From Cerrena zonata (taxonomy: Eukaryota > Basidiomycota > Agaricomycetes > Polyporales > Cerrenaceae), in assembly GCA_038087015.1 (NCBI GenBank), contig JASBNA010000031.1, positions 62,001-126,000 on the forward strand: a stretch of DNA of 64,000 nucleotides. Reading direction: 5' to 3'. The notes under the pieces were generated by a model. That model was not told the origin of the DNA. It saw only the letters and a list, made by a program, of their open reading frames with translations, and did no database searches. This document shows, piece after piece, positions 12,630 to 25,722 of the stretch; position 1 is the stretch's first letter, and every line of letters begins with the position of its first letter. Made by a program: the position numbers and the translations under genes.

Positions 12630-15279
12630 ATGACCGACCATTCCCCTTGGAAAGTCTATGCTGAGCAACTCGCACCCAAAAATTACGGATTTCCGGTGTA
12701 TTATCCAGAGCATCCATCGCAAGAGTATCAATCACCTGCACAAATCGGAGACGTAGGAATCATTAGGGAAGGCAAGTTCAAGCCGTTTTTCAACGTCATT
12801 GACGAGGACAGCCCTTTGAATAAAAGGAGAAAGAGGTTCCCTCCTAAGTTCGAACCGTTGGTGTATGACGAAATACTCGTGGACCACGAGTACAACTTCT
12901 TACAATCGACTGTGTTCAGCCGAACTGTAATTTCTGTGGAAGCTTCGGTCTCTGGGGGTACAGGAGAGTGGGTTGTCTGTACCTTTATTGATTCTCGTAA
13001 CGAGAACTGATTTTCCTAGCATTTTCACAGGGCTTGGAGTCAAAGGTTCTCTCAAAATCACGACTACCAAAGACAAAGCTGCCTGCCTATTTCTGAAGGA
13101 CCCCGCTATTCGTGATTACGTTCCACAACCATGCCTCCCGTTTTATAAATATTTGGAGACGCATGAACGTCACTGGAAAGAATTCTTCCGAGCGATAGGG
13201 TTGGACTGTAAACAACCTGCGCACAATCCCGTCCTTGTGACTGGCTCCGTCAAGACCTCGTCCTGGGGCATCGTCGTCATGTCGGGCGAGTCGGAGGAAC
13301 ATCAAATATCGTTCGACGCACCGATAGGTCATGTCGCTACAGCCGGTGCGGGGATAGGATATAAGAAAGAAACTTCACACGCTCCGACTGTCAGGATGGG
13401 ACCTTTGCCTCCACCGAATGCATTAAACATTCCTCAGGAGGTCAAGCCCCGTTCGTCGAACGAGTATGATCAGACTATCTTCCTTAAATATATAAAAATC
13501 AAGTATAGGTGGGGAATCCTTAAGAGACTCGAGGCTGCGGGTTCGGAGAGATCTGAGGATCCCGCCGAAGATGAATCTGGCTCACCACAGCCTGAAATGG
13601 AATCGAACGAAAGCTCGGTATGTGCTTCATACGATACATACATCAGGTTTCCTAGTACTGAAGAACTTTGTAGAGTTACGATCCGCTTGATGACGTTCTT
13701 GACTACATTCTCCAGGTGTGTACTAGCGATCACTGTATTCTTCTATAGTGCTGACGTCCATCGCAGCACTCGGATGCAGACATGGCTATTGCTAGTACTG
13801 ACGATATTGGAGAACTTTGCGTACGTCAACCATCATATTTTGCATTACTCTGTTGATGTATCAAATTTCTATAGCCTGGTGGTTGGCCGGAAGATGTGAG
13901 AATGTTCCTAGACAGTTCTCGACCGACGATCACACAAGTCGGTGGCGAGGTAAAACGTAAGTTCTTACCTTTATTGGTATATTCTATATTCTACAGCTTA
14001 ACTTGTCGTAGGGGCGTATCTCTGCATCGAGGATATGATCATAAAGCGGAATACCTCCCGTTACACATACCACACACCTATGGATATTGACCCGGATTAT
14101 GGTTCCAATAGCAGTCAGGGAAGTCCGTCGACGAGAACAACAGATCACGGCAAATCAGTAGCACCTCCTAGTATCGCCAGCGGAACCTTGATACTGGCGA
14201 GAAAGCTACGCGACCTCATCCCAGATCTCGACTGGCCACATCGAATGTTCTTGGAGCATCGTACAGAGGGAGGATCAGTCATTTGCATGGCTGTATCGCC
14301 AGACGGACGATATGTTGCTTCATCGTTTGAAGACAGAACAATCAGATTATGGTCACTCAAGAGTGAAGCTCTGGCATACAAGCTCTTGAATGATGAAGAG
14401 GGTGATATGATTTTCTCCTTAGCTTGGTCGCAGGACAGTACCAAGCTGATCTCAGGGAGTAACGACGCCAATGGTGCTATCTGGGATATCAGCAGTGCGG
14501 AAAACGACGTCACACCTATGCACGTTCTAAAAGGGCACGCGTCGGACGTACAGACAGTAGCTATATCACCAGATGGGACCAAAGCTGCCACAGGATCTGT
14601 CGACGCGTCTGTCAAGCTCTGGAATGTAGACAATGGGATCAATTATGCTACTCTCGACGACTTCACTGGTGTGATTTCATGCGTAGACTTTTCTCCGGAC
14701 AACATGCGGTTTGCTTTGTCCGTTGATTCAACGGTTTGGATTTGCAGCGCGGAGACTGGAGAACGTCTTGTGGAGCTTCAGGGTCACGACGGACTTATAT
14801 GTGCATTCTCGTTCGCTTCGAACGGTGCACGTGTGGTTACTGGATCGGAAGATCATACTGCACGAGTGTGGGAGGTAGAAACAGGCAATGAGCTGGTCAC
14901 TATCCGGGAGCACTCAGGACCTGTATGGTCTGTAGCCTTCTCCCCCGACGATAACGAAATTCTCACCGGGTCTTACGACTCCCTCGTCTCTGTCTGTGAT
15001 TCCCTCACGGGCACCAATCGACTCTTGCTCCGGGACCGTCCGTCCATCGTGAATATTGCGTTGTATACACCTGGTGGAGATTACATAGTCGCTGGGTGCC
15101 AGGACGGTGCAGTAAAAATATGGCGGAATGATACTGGGAAGTTCATTGCCGAAATCCAAGGTCATAAGGACAAAGTAAAGAACGTCGGATTTACGCCAAA
15201 AGGGAACAAGATCGTAACGTCTGGAGATGATGGTACAGTGAGAGTATGGGATTTGATAGACATTCTTCGAGTTGCCTAG
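12630..15279 (+). CDS. IGDVG-domain/WD40-repeat fusion protein, 786 aa, six exons
   Basis: Exons that splice in frame are 12630-12957, 13031-13617, 13674-13715, 13767-13820, 13875-13956 and 14012-15279. The N-terminal part (about 1-360) begins GFPVYYPEHP...IGDVGIIREGKFKPFFNV and includes PFYKYLETHERHWKEFF, VTGSVKTSSWGIVV and, encoded by two tiny exons, DDVLDYILQHSDADMAIAS. I know this arrangement as a recurrent uncharacterised basidiomycete domain; no activity is established. The C-terminal part (about 440-786) has eight WD40-type repeats, for example CMAVSPDGRYVASSFEDRTI and the closing DGTVRVWDL, enough for one beta-propeller. A propeller suggests protein binding. No signal peptide or membrane segment is visible. 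Start: first ATG, with a TTAAATAT box about 75 nt upstream. Confidence 0.82.
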
Positions 15280-16902
15280 ATAGCCCAGAGATATTGGTAG
15301 AAGATTGGAGCCTGAGATCGTCGGATTTCTGTTTTGAATTTGTTTGGGCGGAATGGTCTTCAGGTTTCTTTTGTAACATTAGTACACGAGGGTTCTTCTC
15401 CCGGTTATGGTTCAAAGGCGAGACTTCGCTAGATAGCCAGCACCTTAGCCAGCGAGTATCCTTGGGAGAAACACATAAACATGACATAACCAATACGGTG
15501 GTCGAGGAAAGTCACCAAGTCCCATATTCTACCACAGTGCCACGTGGTTACTTTGACTTTGATCGGCCGCTATTGCTTGCGAGTACTCTTTGCTTTGTAC
15601 CTTTTTGTCTCCTCTCTGCCCTCTCATACACATTCATTCTTGAGCTGCATATGCAAACCTTCGGCATTACAATCTCTACCCCATTCTTTGGCATATATGG
15701 TCTCTTGTCAAACGGGTCGCTTGGGGTCCTTCATAGACATGCTTAGTGGTCTGATCAAAGTAACAGACACGCTTGAGTTCATACGATCTTTCTCTCCTCT
15801 ATTCTTTAACTAGCCTTAGATTGAATCTATTTAGGATAGCTCCCCCTACCTCTTCTTGAAAGTGCTCTCTTGACACCCTTAATCGACAAAACTGATCATT
15901 CTTGCCCACCGCCATATGACCGTGCGCATCCCGTACGTTCCATGACGCCAGTCTGGCACCAGAGCGAGTACATATCGTGACTCTCATCAATCTTCGACAT
16001 CCAAGATTCTCGCTCATCTGTTGCGTTGTCCGCTCCATGGAGGCAAGATCCTTGTATTAAACGGCGCGATCATAGTACGATCTACTTTTGATTTACTAGC
16101 TCAACCGAGCCCTGGAGGCTTGCCACTCGAGATACTAGGTCTACAGGTACGATCTTGATATTGCTGTTGTTCCCGCTGTCGGAGACCACTCTTCTCTCGC
16201 TTCTCGAGTGTTTGTTCCTGCATCAATTGGACGTCCTCTCTTGCTCTACGTCTGCTTTTCTTACTCGTATTCAGAAGGTGAACAATTGAACGGTCGATTC
16301 TTCCTCTTCATAGCTACGGCCTGGTTTATATATGTGCTATGTCATACTGGTACCTCCCTGATCCTATAACTGGCACCACACCTAGGCGAAAGAATTACAA
16401 CCACCTTGATACCCGATTGCTATCTCAAATTTCATGGCGTTGACGGGCCGTGAACATATGGCAATGTCGTCACAAGATTCAGGTTTATGATGACTTGGCT
16501 AGGTGTATATGTTGTGCAATACACTCTAATCACATTTGGTCTCACGACAAAAGCTTCCTCGTCTAGTATAGAGTCACGCTCAATACTCCATAATAACAGG
16601 GCGTCGAATCCTATGTGGTCTCTACATGCTCAGGATGGTTTTTCCCGTGCGTCGTGCGAATGTGATCATGTCTATTTCCAGCTCCGATGACCTTTCTGAC
16701 GCTCCGCTACACCCTTTCGTCTGTCATACAATACATATATTTCATTAACTCCCGGGTGTACTGCTCAAACAGCGCGTGCTTTGTCCCGTAGCGGCCCGTC
16801 ATCATGTTTAGAAGCATTCTTGTCTTGGTATTCTGGCAAGTATATAACACTACAAGATCACCGAGTGTCGTTAGGATCCCTTCCTCAAGACCTTCCTCTA
16901 TC
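15280..16902. other. Intergenic region with a 36-bp CACGTG module
   Basis: It contains the block CACGTG (15541-15546) plus GATCGGCCGC (15561-15570), related to the F-box upstream modules but not next to an F-box gene. A TATA-like gtatataac is near 16836, ahead of the GH43 gene. Open frames such as 15246-15746 lack recognisable domains and were not called. Confidence 0.45.
15541..15576 (-). promoter_or_regulatory. CACGTG...GATCGGCCGC module (36-bp variant)
   Basis: It shares CACGTG, the TTTGATCGGCCGC core and a terminal ATTGC in place of ATTGG with the 34-bp blocks. Nearest genes are the 3' end of the WD40 gene and the GH43 gene 1.3 kb downstream. It may be a dispersed repeat rather than a promoter element. 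Confidence 0.35.
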
Positions 16903-18514
16903 ATGCGATTGATATTTCTTGTGCTTTCCTTTGTCGTGACTGTCTTAGGTGCGGCCACGTACTCGAACGTGACCGAGGACATTTATCCTCGTGCAGGAAC
17001 CTTCCAAAACGCGATCAAAACTAAGGATGGTTCTGACCCCTTCATGGTACGTACCTTGACTTTCTAAGGATCATCATCTTCATATGACTATCACAGGTGT
17101 ACCATGAAGGCTTCTACTGTAACTCTTCTCTCAATTCTCCATTGTTTGTATTCAAAGTTGACAACTACACCTAGATTTGACGACAACGACATGGTCCAAT
17201 ATCCAGATCACCCATGCAACGGTATGTACTTGTACCCCCGAATTGTAACAATGATTAACATCGCGCTCTCCAGACAATCAACGGACTCAAGACTGCGACT
17301 CCGAAAGTGGTGTGGACGGACTCGACAGCATCACGCTGTTGCAGTTTATGGGCTCCAGAGATTCATTTCGTGAACGGTTCTTGGTACATGTAAGTGCAAC
17401 CATCCTACTCTGTCAATAGTGAGGAGTCCTTACGTCTCTTATACAGCTACTACTCCGCCGGTACAGCGAAAACATCCGACAATCAACGCTTGCATGCTCT
17501 TAAAGGCTCCTCAAACATCATCTGGGACTCTACTTGGACTTTCGCTTGTACGCCACCGTTTCAGAGACAAGTTCGGAGTATTACTGACACCTAACCACTA
17601 AGCTGAGATTATGATTCCCAACCATGACGTGTGGAGTATCGATGGTACGCACTTCACGCCGCAGAGCTCATAACGATGCCTCATGATTTTTCACTAGGTA
17701 CTCTACTTGTGCATAGCACCGGCACCTATCTCGTTTACTCGAGCTTCGACGGACCTGACCAATGCCTCTGGATCGCGTAAGATTCCTCTTGAAAGTTATC
17801 GATACCCCGAGCTGACCTCGTTTCGCTCTTCCAGTAAACTCACAAGTCCCACGACCGTAGGAAACACCGTCAAAATCTCAACTCCTACGCACGACTGGGA
17901 AAAAGTCGGTGCCAGTGTGAACGAGGGTCCAGGTATGCGCTACATGTCGCTCTCCAGCTGGTTCTGCTGCTGAGGTCCTATAATACTAGCATTTTTATAC
18001 CGAAATGGCCGCACATTTATGACGTATTCAGCTTCGAGCTGTACCGGGACTGGATACAAACTTGGACTTATCGAGCTAACCGGTTCTGATCCTATGAACC
18101 CTAGCTCATGGACCAAGTCCCCCAATCCCGTATTCCAAACTGCGAACGGGTGCGTTCCTGTTTCTCATCTCGCCGATTCTTTTAGTTGATACCGGGGTCA
18201 GAAACTTCCAACCAGGTCATAATGGATTCTTCCTCTCACCGAGCAATGAGATCTACAACGTTTATCACGCCAACACTGTCACACCCGGTATGAATATGCG
18301 TCCTGTAAGCTAAGAAAGCATACTGATATTATCTGATAGGCCGATGCGATGGATCTCGGTACACTAACGTCCAGCCAGTCAACTTCCGTTCAGACGGTGA
18401 GTAATCTGCGCCTATACATGCGACTGACATGTATTGAATATATTTATTGCGTTAGGGACGCCCGATTTTGGAGAACCTCGCCCTTTGTCGGAAAATATTC
18501 CAGAGCCATCATGA
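16903..18514 (+). CDS. Secreted glycoside hydrolase family 43 protein, 336 aa, twelve exons
   Basis: A predicted inverting arabinan/xylan side-chain hydrolase acting outside the cell. It begins with a hydrophobic signal peptide, MRLIFLVLSFVVTVLGA. Exons that splice in frame are 16903-17046, 17097-17118, 17175-17221, 17274-17389, 17447-17547, 17603-17644, 17698-17776, 17835-17932, 17990-18149, 18202-18287, 18340-18396 and 18456-18514. GH43 landmarks in order are the general-base Asp in GSDPFMVYHEG, TTTWSNIQIT, GLKTATPKVVWTD, LWAPEIHFVNGSWYIYYSAG, the pKa-modulating Asp in WSIDGTLL, the acid Glu in VNEGP, GHNGFF and NVYHAN. Length and motifs fit the fungal alpha-L-arabinofuranosidase-like subgroup, but substrate cannot be fixed from sequence. 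No frameshift or stop is needed. The 22-nt second exon makes automated prediction hard. Confidence 0.88.
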
Positions 18515-18803
18515 TTCAAGAAAGGGCTAGTGGTCAATTTTTCCAATAGGACTACTCTTGACTGCAAAGTGAACCATCTGTTACATTTTACATCTATTGG
18601 TATTGCTTCCCCACATTTATAGAACTGTATCTCAATCCTTGTCTCAGTTCGACGTGCTTTACGTTATCGAGAAGATGAGCATAACCCACCGCGAGGGACT
18701 CAGATGTGGAAGGCTATAAGTCTTCGACGCCTCCTTTAACAGTCCTGGAGGACGCTTGAATAAGTGTCACATTGCTCTCCCACAGACGCATACCTCAATC
18801 GTA

Positions 18804-20935
18804 ATGGATACCCTCTCTCTGGTATGTCTCGAAATTCTTGCTCGCCATCTTTTCTCTCTGACGAATTGTTGTATGTTATTTTGCATCCAGTTACCTTCGT
18901 CGGCTCTGTGGACTTTGAGATGGAAATCCCCGTCGATACTCACGATTCAATCCCTCAAGAGCATGGCTGAGGCGCTGCATTTATTCTTCTAGTCATCGCT
19001 GATAGCCAGAGATAATCGTGACGTTGGCAGGCAGCTTGAACTCAGCCTTTTATGTCATTGTAACTAGGAGCACTAACTCGGAGTAGTGCGGCACGCCTAG
19101 GCGACTCAATACCCCTGCTTACATGCATACAGCCATCCACCTACGAGGTTCAGCTACTATGGGAGCTATAACCGACAACTGCTCGCGACATTATAGGAGC
19201 CGAGAACTCGCATTTCTTCTCGTATTTACATGTAGGCAGCCCTTCAGATAGGATTCTATCGAATGTAACTTTACAGCTCAAATCCTGTAGGTTCAGATAA
19301 GCCGCGCAAATCTTACATGACAGCGGGTTGCAGACTACAACGAGGCGTTGGTTTATGAAATTTGATAACATGGTCCTGCGTAGGAGGCCGTGTGGAAATC
19401 ACCATGAGGCAGGAAGAGCATCGTGTCATATAAACCTTGGTGGCCAGTCTATCCTCCCCTTCGCCCGCACGCAGGCGTATATGATCTACCACGACCTTTT
19501 CTAAAATAGTCTGTATTATGGTTACACTTTTCTATAAGCGTCGTCCCATTCACAGATGGGCACCTCCCCGTGTGTTTCGTTTCTCACGTCCCACCAAACA
19601 GAATACGCGCAATTATATCCCTCATCGCGGAAAGACTGTAGTAACGTATGTGATACAAGAACACTTCATGGATAACCCTTGACCTTTGTTTCTCAAGAAA
19701 CTTCGAAGATAATGACAGCATTGCGCCTGACGTTTCAGTGCAAGCACCCCAGACTTCAAATACTAGGTATGCTCTGTCCTCGTTGGCATCCGCGTTTGAC
19801 ATAACAATGATCACCTTCCTAATATTGTGTAGTACCTACATCACCCCGAGCCACCGACAACATAATCACCTACCCACAGAGGTCTGCGAAACTATCATAG
19901 ACTGTATCGCAGACATATGGGATGACAGGAGGAACGCGGATCTTGCGAGATGTGCCCATGTTTGTAAATCATGGGTACCGAGGGCGCAAATGTGTCTCTT
20001 CTCTTTTGTATGCATAGATACAGCGATTGACCTTGTCAATGTGCTGCGGGTGATACAAAAGAAGCGGTTCTTGTTGCAGTATATCAAGCACGTTGTAACA
20101 CCAGTCGACCGAGACCACCGATGCACTGGGAATACAAGCTTCCTAAATACCTACCACATGCCTAACCTGCAACAGGCTACTATACCTTATCTAGACCTGA
20201 AAGAGGTGCATCCGTACCTAGATAGGTTTCCAACCACCTCCACTTCATTAAAACAACTCAATTTGACTTGGTGCAAGACGGAAGATGCAAGTCGGCTGGG
20301 TCGGTTTGTCACCTCATTCCGATCCCTATCAACTCTGATTCTCACCTGGCATGGATCTCCGGGAAAAATGAATCATTTTCCACATCTACAATTCAATCGA
20401 TCAAGATGCTCCTTGGAAAGCCTGGTGATACAGATTACGTATAACATCTCTATCATATTACAGTGCTTAATACAAGCTCCCCCCTTTCTCACTCGACTCA
20501 AATATGCCACGTTCTTATGCCCTTATCCGGGCTGGGATCGTCCTAAGCACTCCCCAGTCCGAAAAATAGAAACGCTGCTACACCACTGCAGGCAGTCTAT
20601 TGAAGAGGTCACCATAGTCTTGGGCTGTTATCCACAATGTATGTCAAATTCTCTTGGCTAGAAGGTATAGATGACAATTTTCAATCTTAGTGCCCACTGG
20701 CACAAACTATGAATTGGAAGAAATGGTGCAGAAGGATACAGATGACCCATACGTAGAGTATCGACAATTTTGCGAAGATGCTGGGTGGCTTGATTCTCTT
20801 CTTTCTGACGAGTCATTCTCCTCACTTCGAAAGCTTCGGGTAATAGGAATCCTCCCCAAGCCGATCGCATTTCTCAAGCTCGAAGCACGTAATATTAAAG
20901 TTGATGTTACCAGTGAGTCGACAGCATCATGGTAA
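18804..20935 (+). CDS. F-box family protein, copy 3
   Basis: The large exon (19833-20638) encodes NHLPTEVCETIIDCIADIW, CAHVCKSWVPRAQMCLF, QKKRFLLQYI and RLGRFVTSFRSLSTLIL. A 52-nt GT-AG intron leads to the last exon (20691-20935) with DAGWLDSLLSDESFSSLRKL and LEARNIKVDV. An N-terminal exon ends before gtatgc at about 19764. A first-exon block ATGGATACCCTCTCTCTG with gtatgt donor is at 18804-18821, and a short second-exon-like stretch near 18890. About 700 nt between these and the later exons is unexplained, so the 5' model is uncertain. The domain order is that of an F-box followed by leucine-rich strands. Confidence 0.72.
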
Positions 20936-23557
20936 TGCGTGGTGTGTACTAGTAGCTCTTTCATTTTCTCTCTTACTCATATGCCTGGCTCTAGGGAAAG
21001 CTCGCCTTTTGTCTCTACACGAATCAACACAATGCACATACCACTTCAATTCAGTCTGATTATTTGTATTTCTCAGTTTTCGTTTATCATAGGCCTGTGT
21101 ACACATGGCTCATAGCTTCACAACATTCGACTTCGCACTGGATTTGATCGCTCATTGCGCTATGTTGGTTTGGATTCCTGCCGTATAATATTCACAATTT
21201 TTGGGTATGAAACTCAGTTTTTACTACGGACCCTACAGCAAGCCACCGAAGCAGCCATGTGGGAGCGCTTCTCCCCCCAGTGCCGCGTAGTATCTTATTA
21301 CTAGGTCTCTGTGAAACTCCATGAACTCGACTCTGCCAAACTATTCTACCTGGCTTTCTTCAGCTTGTACAAGTAATACATCGCCCAACTCGAAGGAGGT
21401 TCTCCACAGGTCATCGCGGTAGCTTTGTATTTCAAATGAGATATCGCAAACCTGGAAAGAAAACGATCGTTGAGCGAGGAGACGAGAAATAAAATGACGA
21501 ACATGCGGCGAGCTTGAATATGTTTTTTTTCGAAGAAGCCAACAAAGCCATTGAGCTAGATTACATATGAGGACAGGTTTGACAGGCTTCGAGGATTTGA
21601 GGGGCGTGTATGCCATCGAGTGGGTTGCAATCTGTCAGAGGCAGAGAAACGAAAATACGATTCATAGTACAAGTCGGGTGTTATCTGGATGGGATTGAGG
21701 ACGGAAGCAAGAGTGAGAACAAAGCTTCGATGTCTGGAGAGACGTTCCCGTCATGATGTCTACTTGATGTTGATGCACGTTGATGTCTTGCGCAGAGGGA
21801 CCATATGAAAAAGATCAGAGTTTCGGCATACCTCGATGGGATAAAGAGCGAGTCAATGAACTACGTACCAGAATCACGAGCCGAGCATAGTTTTTGCATC
21901 GATCGTTTCGATGCTCGTAAGACGGAGCGAACGAGCACACTGTGACTGCGGCTATATTCGAAGGATTGTTGAAAACCAACAAGAAAAGCTAAAAGAAACA
22001 AACTAGACGGTCACTAGCGGTCAGTATACACTTTTGCAACATGTGAGAGAAAGCAAAAATGAATCGTACTCAATGAAAAAAGGTCTTTTTCTGATTATCT
22101 TTTATCGTAGCTGGATAGCGAATTGTTGCTAGAGGTAGCACGAATGCTGAATCATTCCTTGTAGGACGGGAAACGTAATTTCTTTCAGCATGATATGAGT
22201 TTTCGCCGCCACATACTATAGGCATTCGAGATGGCTTCTTGGGAGGGAAAAGTGAAGTGAACATGTACGGCAATAGGTGGTTAGAGATCGATGAGGATCG
22301 AGGCGGTTTCGAACAATGTCCATTGGTTTGGAGACCAGAGTACATGCATAAAGTTTGATCGTCGTGAATTTAAATCGGTAGAGGAGGAAAGATATCTAGG
22401 TTGCGAGAGCGGAGGTGAGCAGAGTACACTCGAGAATGAGGATCATAATCAAAAGGATAACTGCATACCGTCGTTCGAGGAAGTATGTCCTATACGCTAG
22501 AGACGTCATTTTAGTGTCGACACGAGTCCTGTAGCCCTTGCAAGTATAACAAATCTTTATAGGAGCACTAGTCTATAGTGTGTCCTGGAGCCGAGCGGAG
22601 TGAAGACGAACACACATTTGCATTCGCCTGGTTCATCGGCTTCTATGGGTATACCTCTTGACCCTAGATTCTAGCAGTATTGAAACAAGACGAGGAATTG
22701 TCCGATCACGAGCACAAGCAGCCCTGTCGAAGAAGACGATACGGAGAAGGAGTCTGAGAAATGAGGCAGAGACCCGTACGGTATATCTGGATTTCAAGGC
22801 GAGATGTTCGTTGTAGAGATAGTGGGAAGCGAATGGAAAGCTAGGGAAGCAAGTAGGAAGGCATTAGATGGTCGTAGAGCGGTGAATTAAGGCAGGAGAG
22901 GGCAGACTCGGGGACAACTTGAAGATTCGAACTTGGGGACGCAAACTTGAAGCAGAAACACCCGGCCAATCGGCCAATCGCCACGTGTCAGCGTCCGAAT
23001 TTCCCGGCCATGAACCAAATTTCGACCCTCTTCAAGTTCTGTCAGTGTCATTGTATCCTCGGCGTATCAGAGCGTGTCTTCGTTCCCCATATGAAAGGCC
23101 TGGGGTTATCATGTCGTTCCATTCTCTGGCCACTTCCAACGTCCTCATTCCGCTTGCAAGTCTTGAATATCGACTTTTTTCATTGGCCAGTAAATGCCTG
23201 TAAAAAGTAACTTCGACTGGAGGACTTGAAGTCATCCCAAGTTATCTGGCATTTATATCGAGCAATTCAGGGGTATAACGTACCATCGGAAGCTAAAATA
23301 TAGGCTATCTAAATGTAAACCTTCTACAAGCTTGGACTCGGAGGATACTTAGATATATCAGCATTACCTTCAAGCTGAAGCCGTATCATACGTGGTCCTG
23401 TTGGGCGGCTGGTCCATGACGAGAAGGAGTTCGAGCATACAGAGAGCTAGACTGAGACTCTGAGAATGATGACAGTGCTCGTAACTCGAAGGGCAATTGC
23501 AATTTGTATTGGGAAAAGTGGATGTTGGCAAGAAGAAAGCGCTTCCCGACTCACCAG
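20936..23557. other. Intergenic region, no gene recognised
   Basis: The longest unassigned stretch. It contains CCAAT boxes near 22966 with CACGTG at 22982-22987. A GTTTCGATGCTCGTA string near 21900 recurs in altered form near 28600 and 56460, suggesting an old dispersed repeat. Open frames are short and unconvincing. Confidence 0.4.
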
Positions 23558-23604
23558 CCAATGAAGGACGGTGTCGCGGCGATCACCGATCAAGCAAAGC
23601 ACGT
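23558..23604 (+). promoter_or_regulatory. CCAAT...CACGTG module (47-bp variant), upstream of F-box copy 4
   Basis: CCAAT at 23558-23562 and GATCAAGCAAAGCACGTG ending at 23604 correspond to the two ends of the 34-bp block, with about 13 extra bases between. It lies about 360 nt upstream of the copy 4 first-exon block, in the same relative orientation as for the other F-box genes. Confidence 0.4.
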
Positions 23605-23960
23605 GTACGCAGTTCTACCCGTCCAGCTCAGACTCGACGTAGACTGATCCTGTGCAGCAGTGACATTAAGATCAGTCTATCGCCAGACTCGTTCCATTCA
23701 TCCATTATCTCAAGTCCTCAGCCACCTGCTGACGATTCTCGGTGCATTCTCCCTCTACCAAGGCCCAGTAGTAATGAAACCGAGGCTTTTTCATCCATGA
23801 CATGGAATGGGGGGGACATTTCGGGTGCGTACCACCTACCCACGACCATGACGTAGAGCACATGCTATACATGCACAGGTATGTGAACGTGTTATTAGTT
23901 CCTCGTTGCTTGCCCATCGATTCTCCCCTCTCCCCTCCACGGACGCATACCTTAATAGTA

Positions 23961-25722
23961 ATGGACACCCTATCTTTAGTATGTCTTGAAATTCTTTTCC
24001 CGCAAGCTCGTTCAATTAAAAAGAATGAGGTCTACCTCGTCTCTCCGACGATCCGCTCTGTGTCATTTCGCATTCAACTAATAATCTACGATGTTCCAAG
24101 CAGGATTCCGACTGCCTCCGCTCTAAGATGAAGCATTCGGCCGATACCATCTGGTCTGTCCCCAAATCAATCTGTCCAAGAACATAACTAAGGTGTTGCA
24201 TGTATCCTCCTGGCCGTCTAGGATCTCCGCGCGTAATGATAGAACGCCGGAGTCCTGGTCAACTGCTGACTTTGTAGCTTCCTCATGCACGGAGGGGATA
24301 GCACTCAATGATGGTCCTTATTCCGAGGAGGTCAGATCGAAGCTTGACAACTCATCAGCCCTTATCGTGAGCGGCTTTAAAGATAGGGCACACGATAGCA
24401 CCATTTATGTCTCGGACAGTAGGAACAGGTACGTATGGTATTGCATCTGAAATAAATCTTACATATGATGGTGCTTATACTGTCTTCTTGGAGATGCGCT
24501 ACGAGTAACAGGCGAGACGGTGTCCCAAAGGTCGGGATAACAGTTAGAGAAAGGTGCGATACATCAGTACCCTTACATGTACCGAATATCCCACTCATAT
24601 ATTGGGACGCTTGTGAATGATCTAGGGCACAGGATGTGGAACGTCCATCAAGATTTTTCACAGAGATCTACGAAACTATCATTGATTATGTCGCCGAGAG
24701 GTCTGAATCTGACGATAGGAGGGATCTCGCGCGTTGTGCCCGAGTCTGTCGAGAGTGGTTACCTCGATCACAAATGCATCTCTTTTCTGCCATTCCCGAT
24801 TTAGGAGACCTATATACACCACAGAAATTGGTCGGGTTTCAGGATGCTGTCCGCCGAAAACCCTTCCTGCTTCAGTACATCAAAGTATTCCGTGTATCCA
24901 ACTATGACGTTATGCCACGACAGACGACTCTCCTCACGTCATACCACATGCGAAACCTGACACGATGTTCAATATCACGGCTAGACTTGAAAACAGAGCA
25001 TTCATCCTTGTTCAAATTCCCGTCATCCGCCACCTCATTACGGATATTGGAACTCTATAGTTGCAAAACTGAGGACGTGAATCAACTGTGCCGGTTCCTC
25101 ACATCTTTCCGATCTCTCTCTATACTAGTGATCAGATGGAGTCTAGGTAAAACACTTGGCGGTCATGATCTCCCCCATATACAATTCAATCGTTCAAAGT
25201 GCTCCTTGCGGACCTTGGTACTAGCGTTTACACCCAATCTATCCGCGCTTCTAAGATCCTTCATCAAAGCCCATCCCTTTGTTTCTCATCTGAAACATCT
25301 AATAATCTCATATAGCTCTGACATGATATCTTCTTTCTCATTGCGGGATATCACAGAGCTACTACGGCACTGTAGCCAGTCTCTTGAAGAGCTCACTGTG
25401 GGATCCAATATGATACAACGTTTCGAATATTCATGTACGTATATTGCAAGGATATTCCTGAGTATACCTGGTGCTGATGCTTCGATCTCTAGCTTTATTG
25501 GCACTTATTCCGCTACGATTAATGTCAGGTACCGAGAGCGACCGGCTCTCTGACGATCTTGGGTATCTCGATGACATCCTTTCCGGGGAAACATTTCGCT
25601 CCTTTCGCAAGCTTCGGATTAGAATCAGAGAATCGATAACAAAGCCTAATGCATTTCCAAAGCTCAAAGAGCGGAATGTTGATGTCGATATCAGTGACCA
25701 ACCAGAAAGGATATCATTATGA
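23961..25722 (+). CDS. F-box family protein, copy 4
   Basis: The first-exon block ATGGACACCCTATCTTTA (23961-23978) is followed by gtatgt. An N-terminal exon near 24220-24430 encodes RTPESWSTADFVASS and FKDRAHDSTIYVSDSRNR and ends at a gtacgt donor. The large exon (24626-25434) encodes FFTEIYETIIDYVAER, CARVCREWLPRSQMHLFS, RRKPFLLQYI and NQLCRFLTSFRSLSILV. The last exon (25493-25722) encodes GYLDDILSGETFRSFRKLR and FPKLKERNVDVDIS. The final intron is GT-AG and keeps the frame. It looks intact and may be one of the functional members. An SCF substrate-receptor role is inferred from the F-box. Confidence 0.75.

Noticed and set aside
15246..15746. 166-codon open frame overlapping the end of the WD40 gene
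   Set aside because: It starts inside the WD40 coding exon in another frame, has no domain, and its later part covers the CACGTG repeat module.
17119..17174. Reading the GH43 gene as a pseudogene
   Set aside because: Using the acceptor near 17157 gives a stop, but the acceptor at 17174 restores the frame and the conserved TTTWSNIQIT segment, so the gene is intact.
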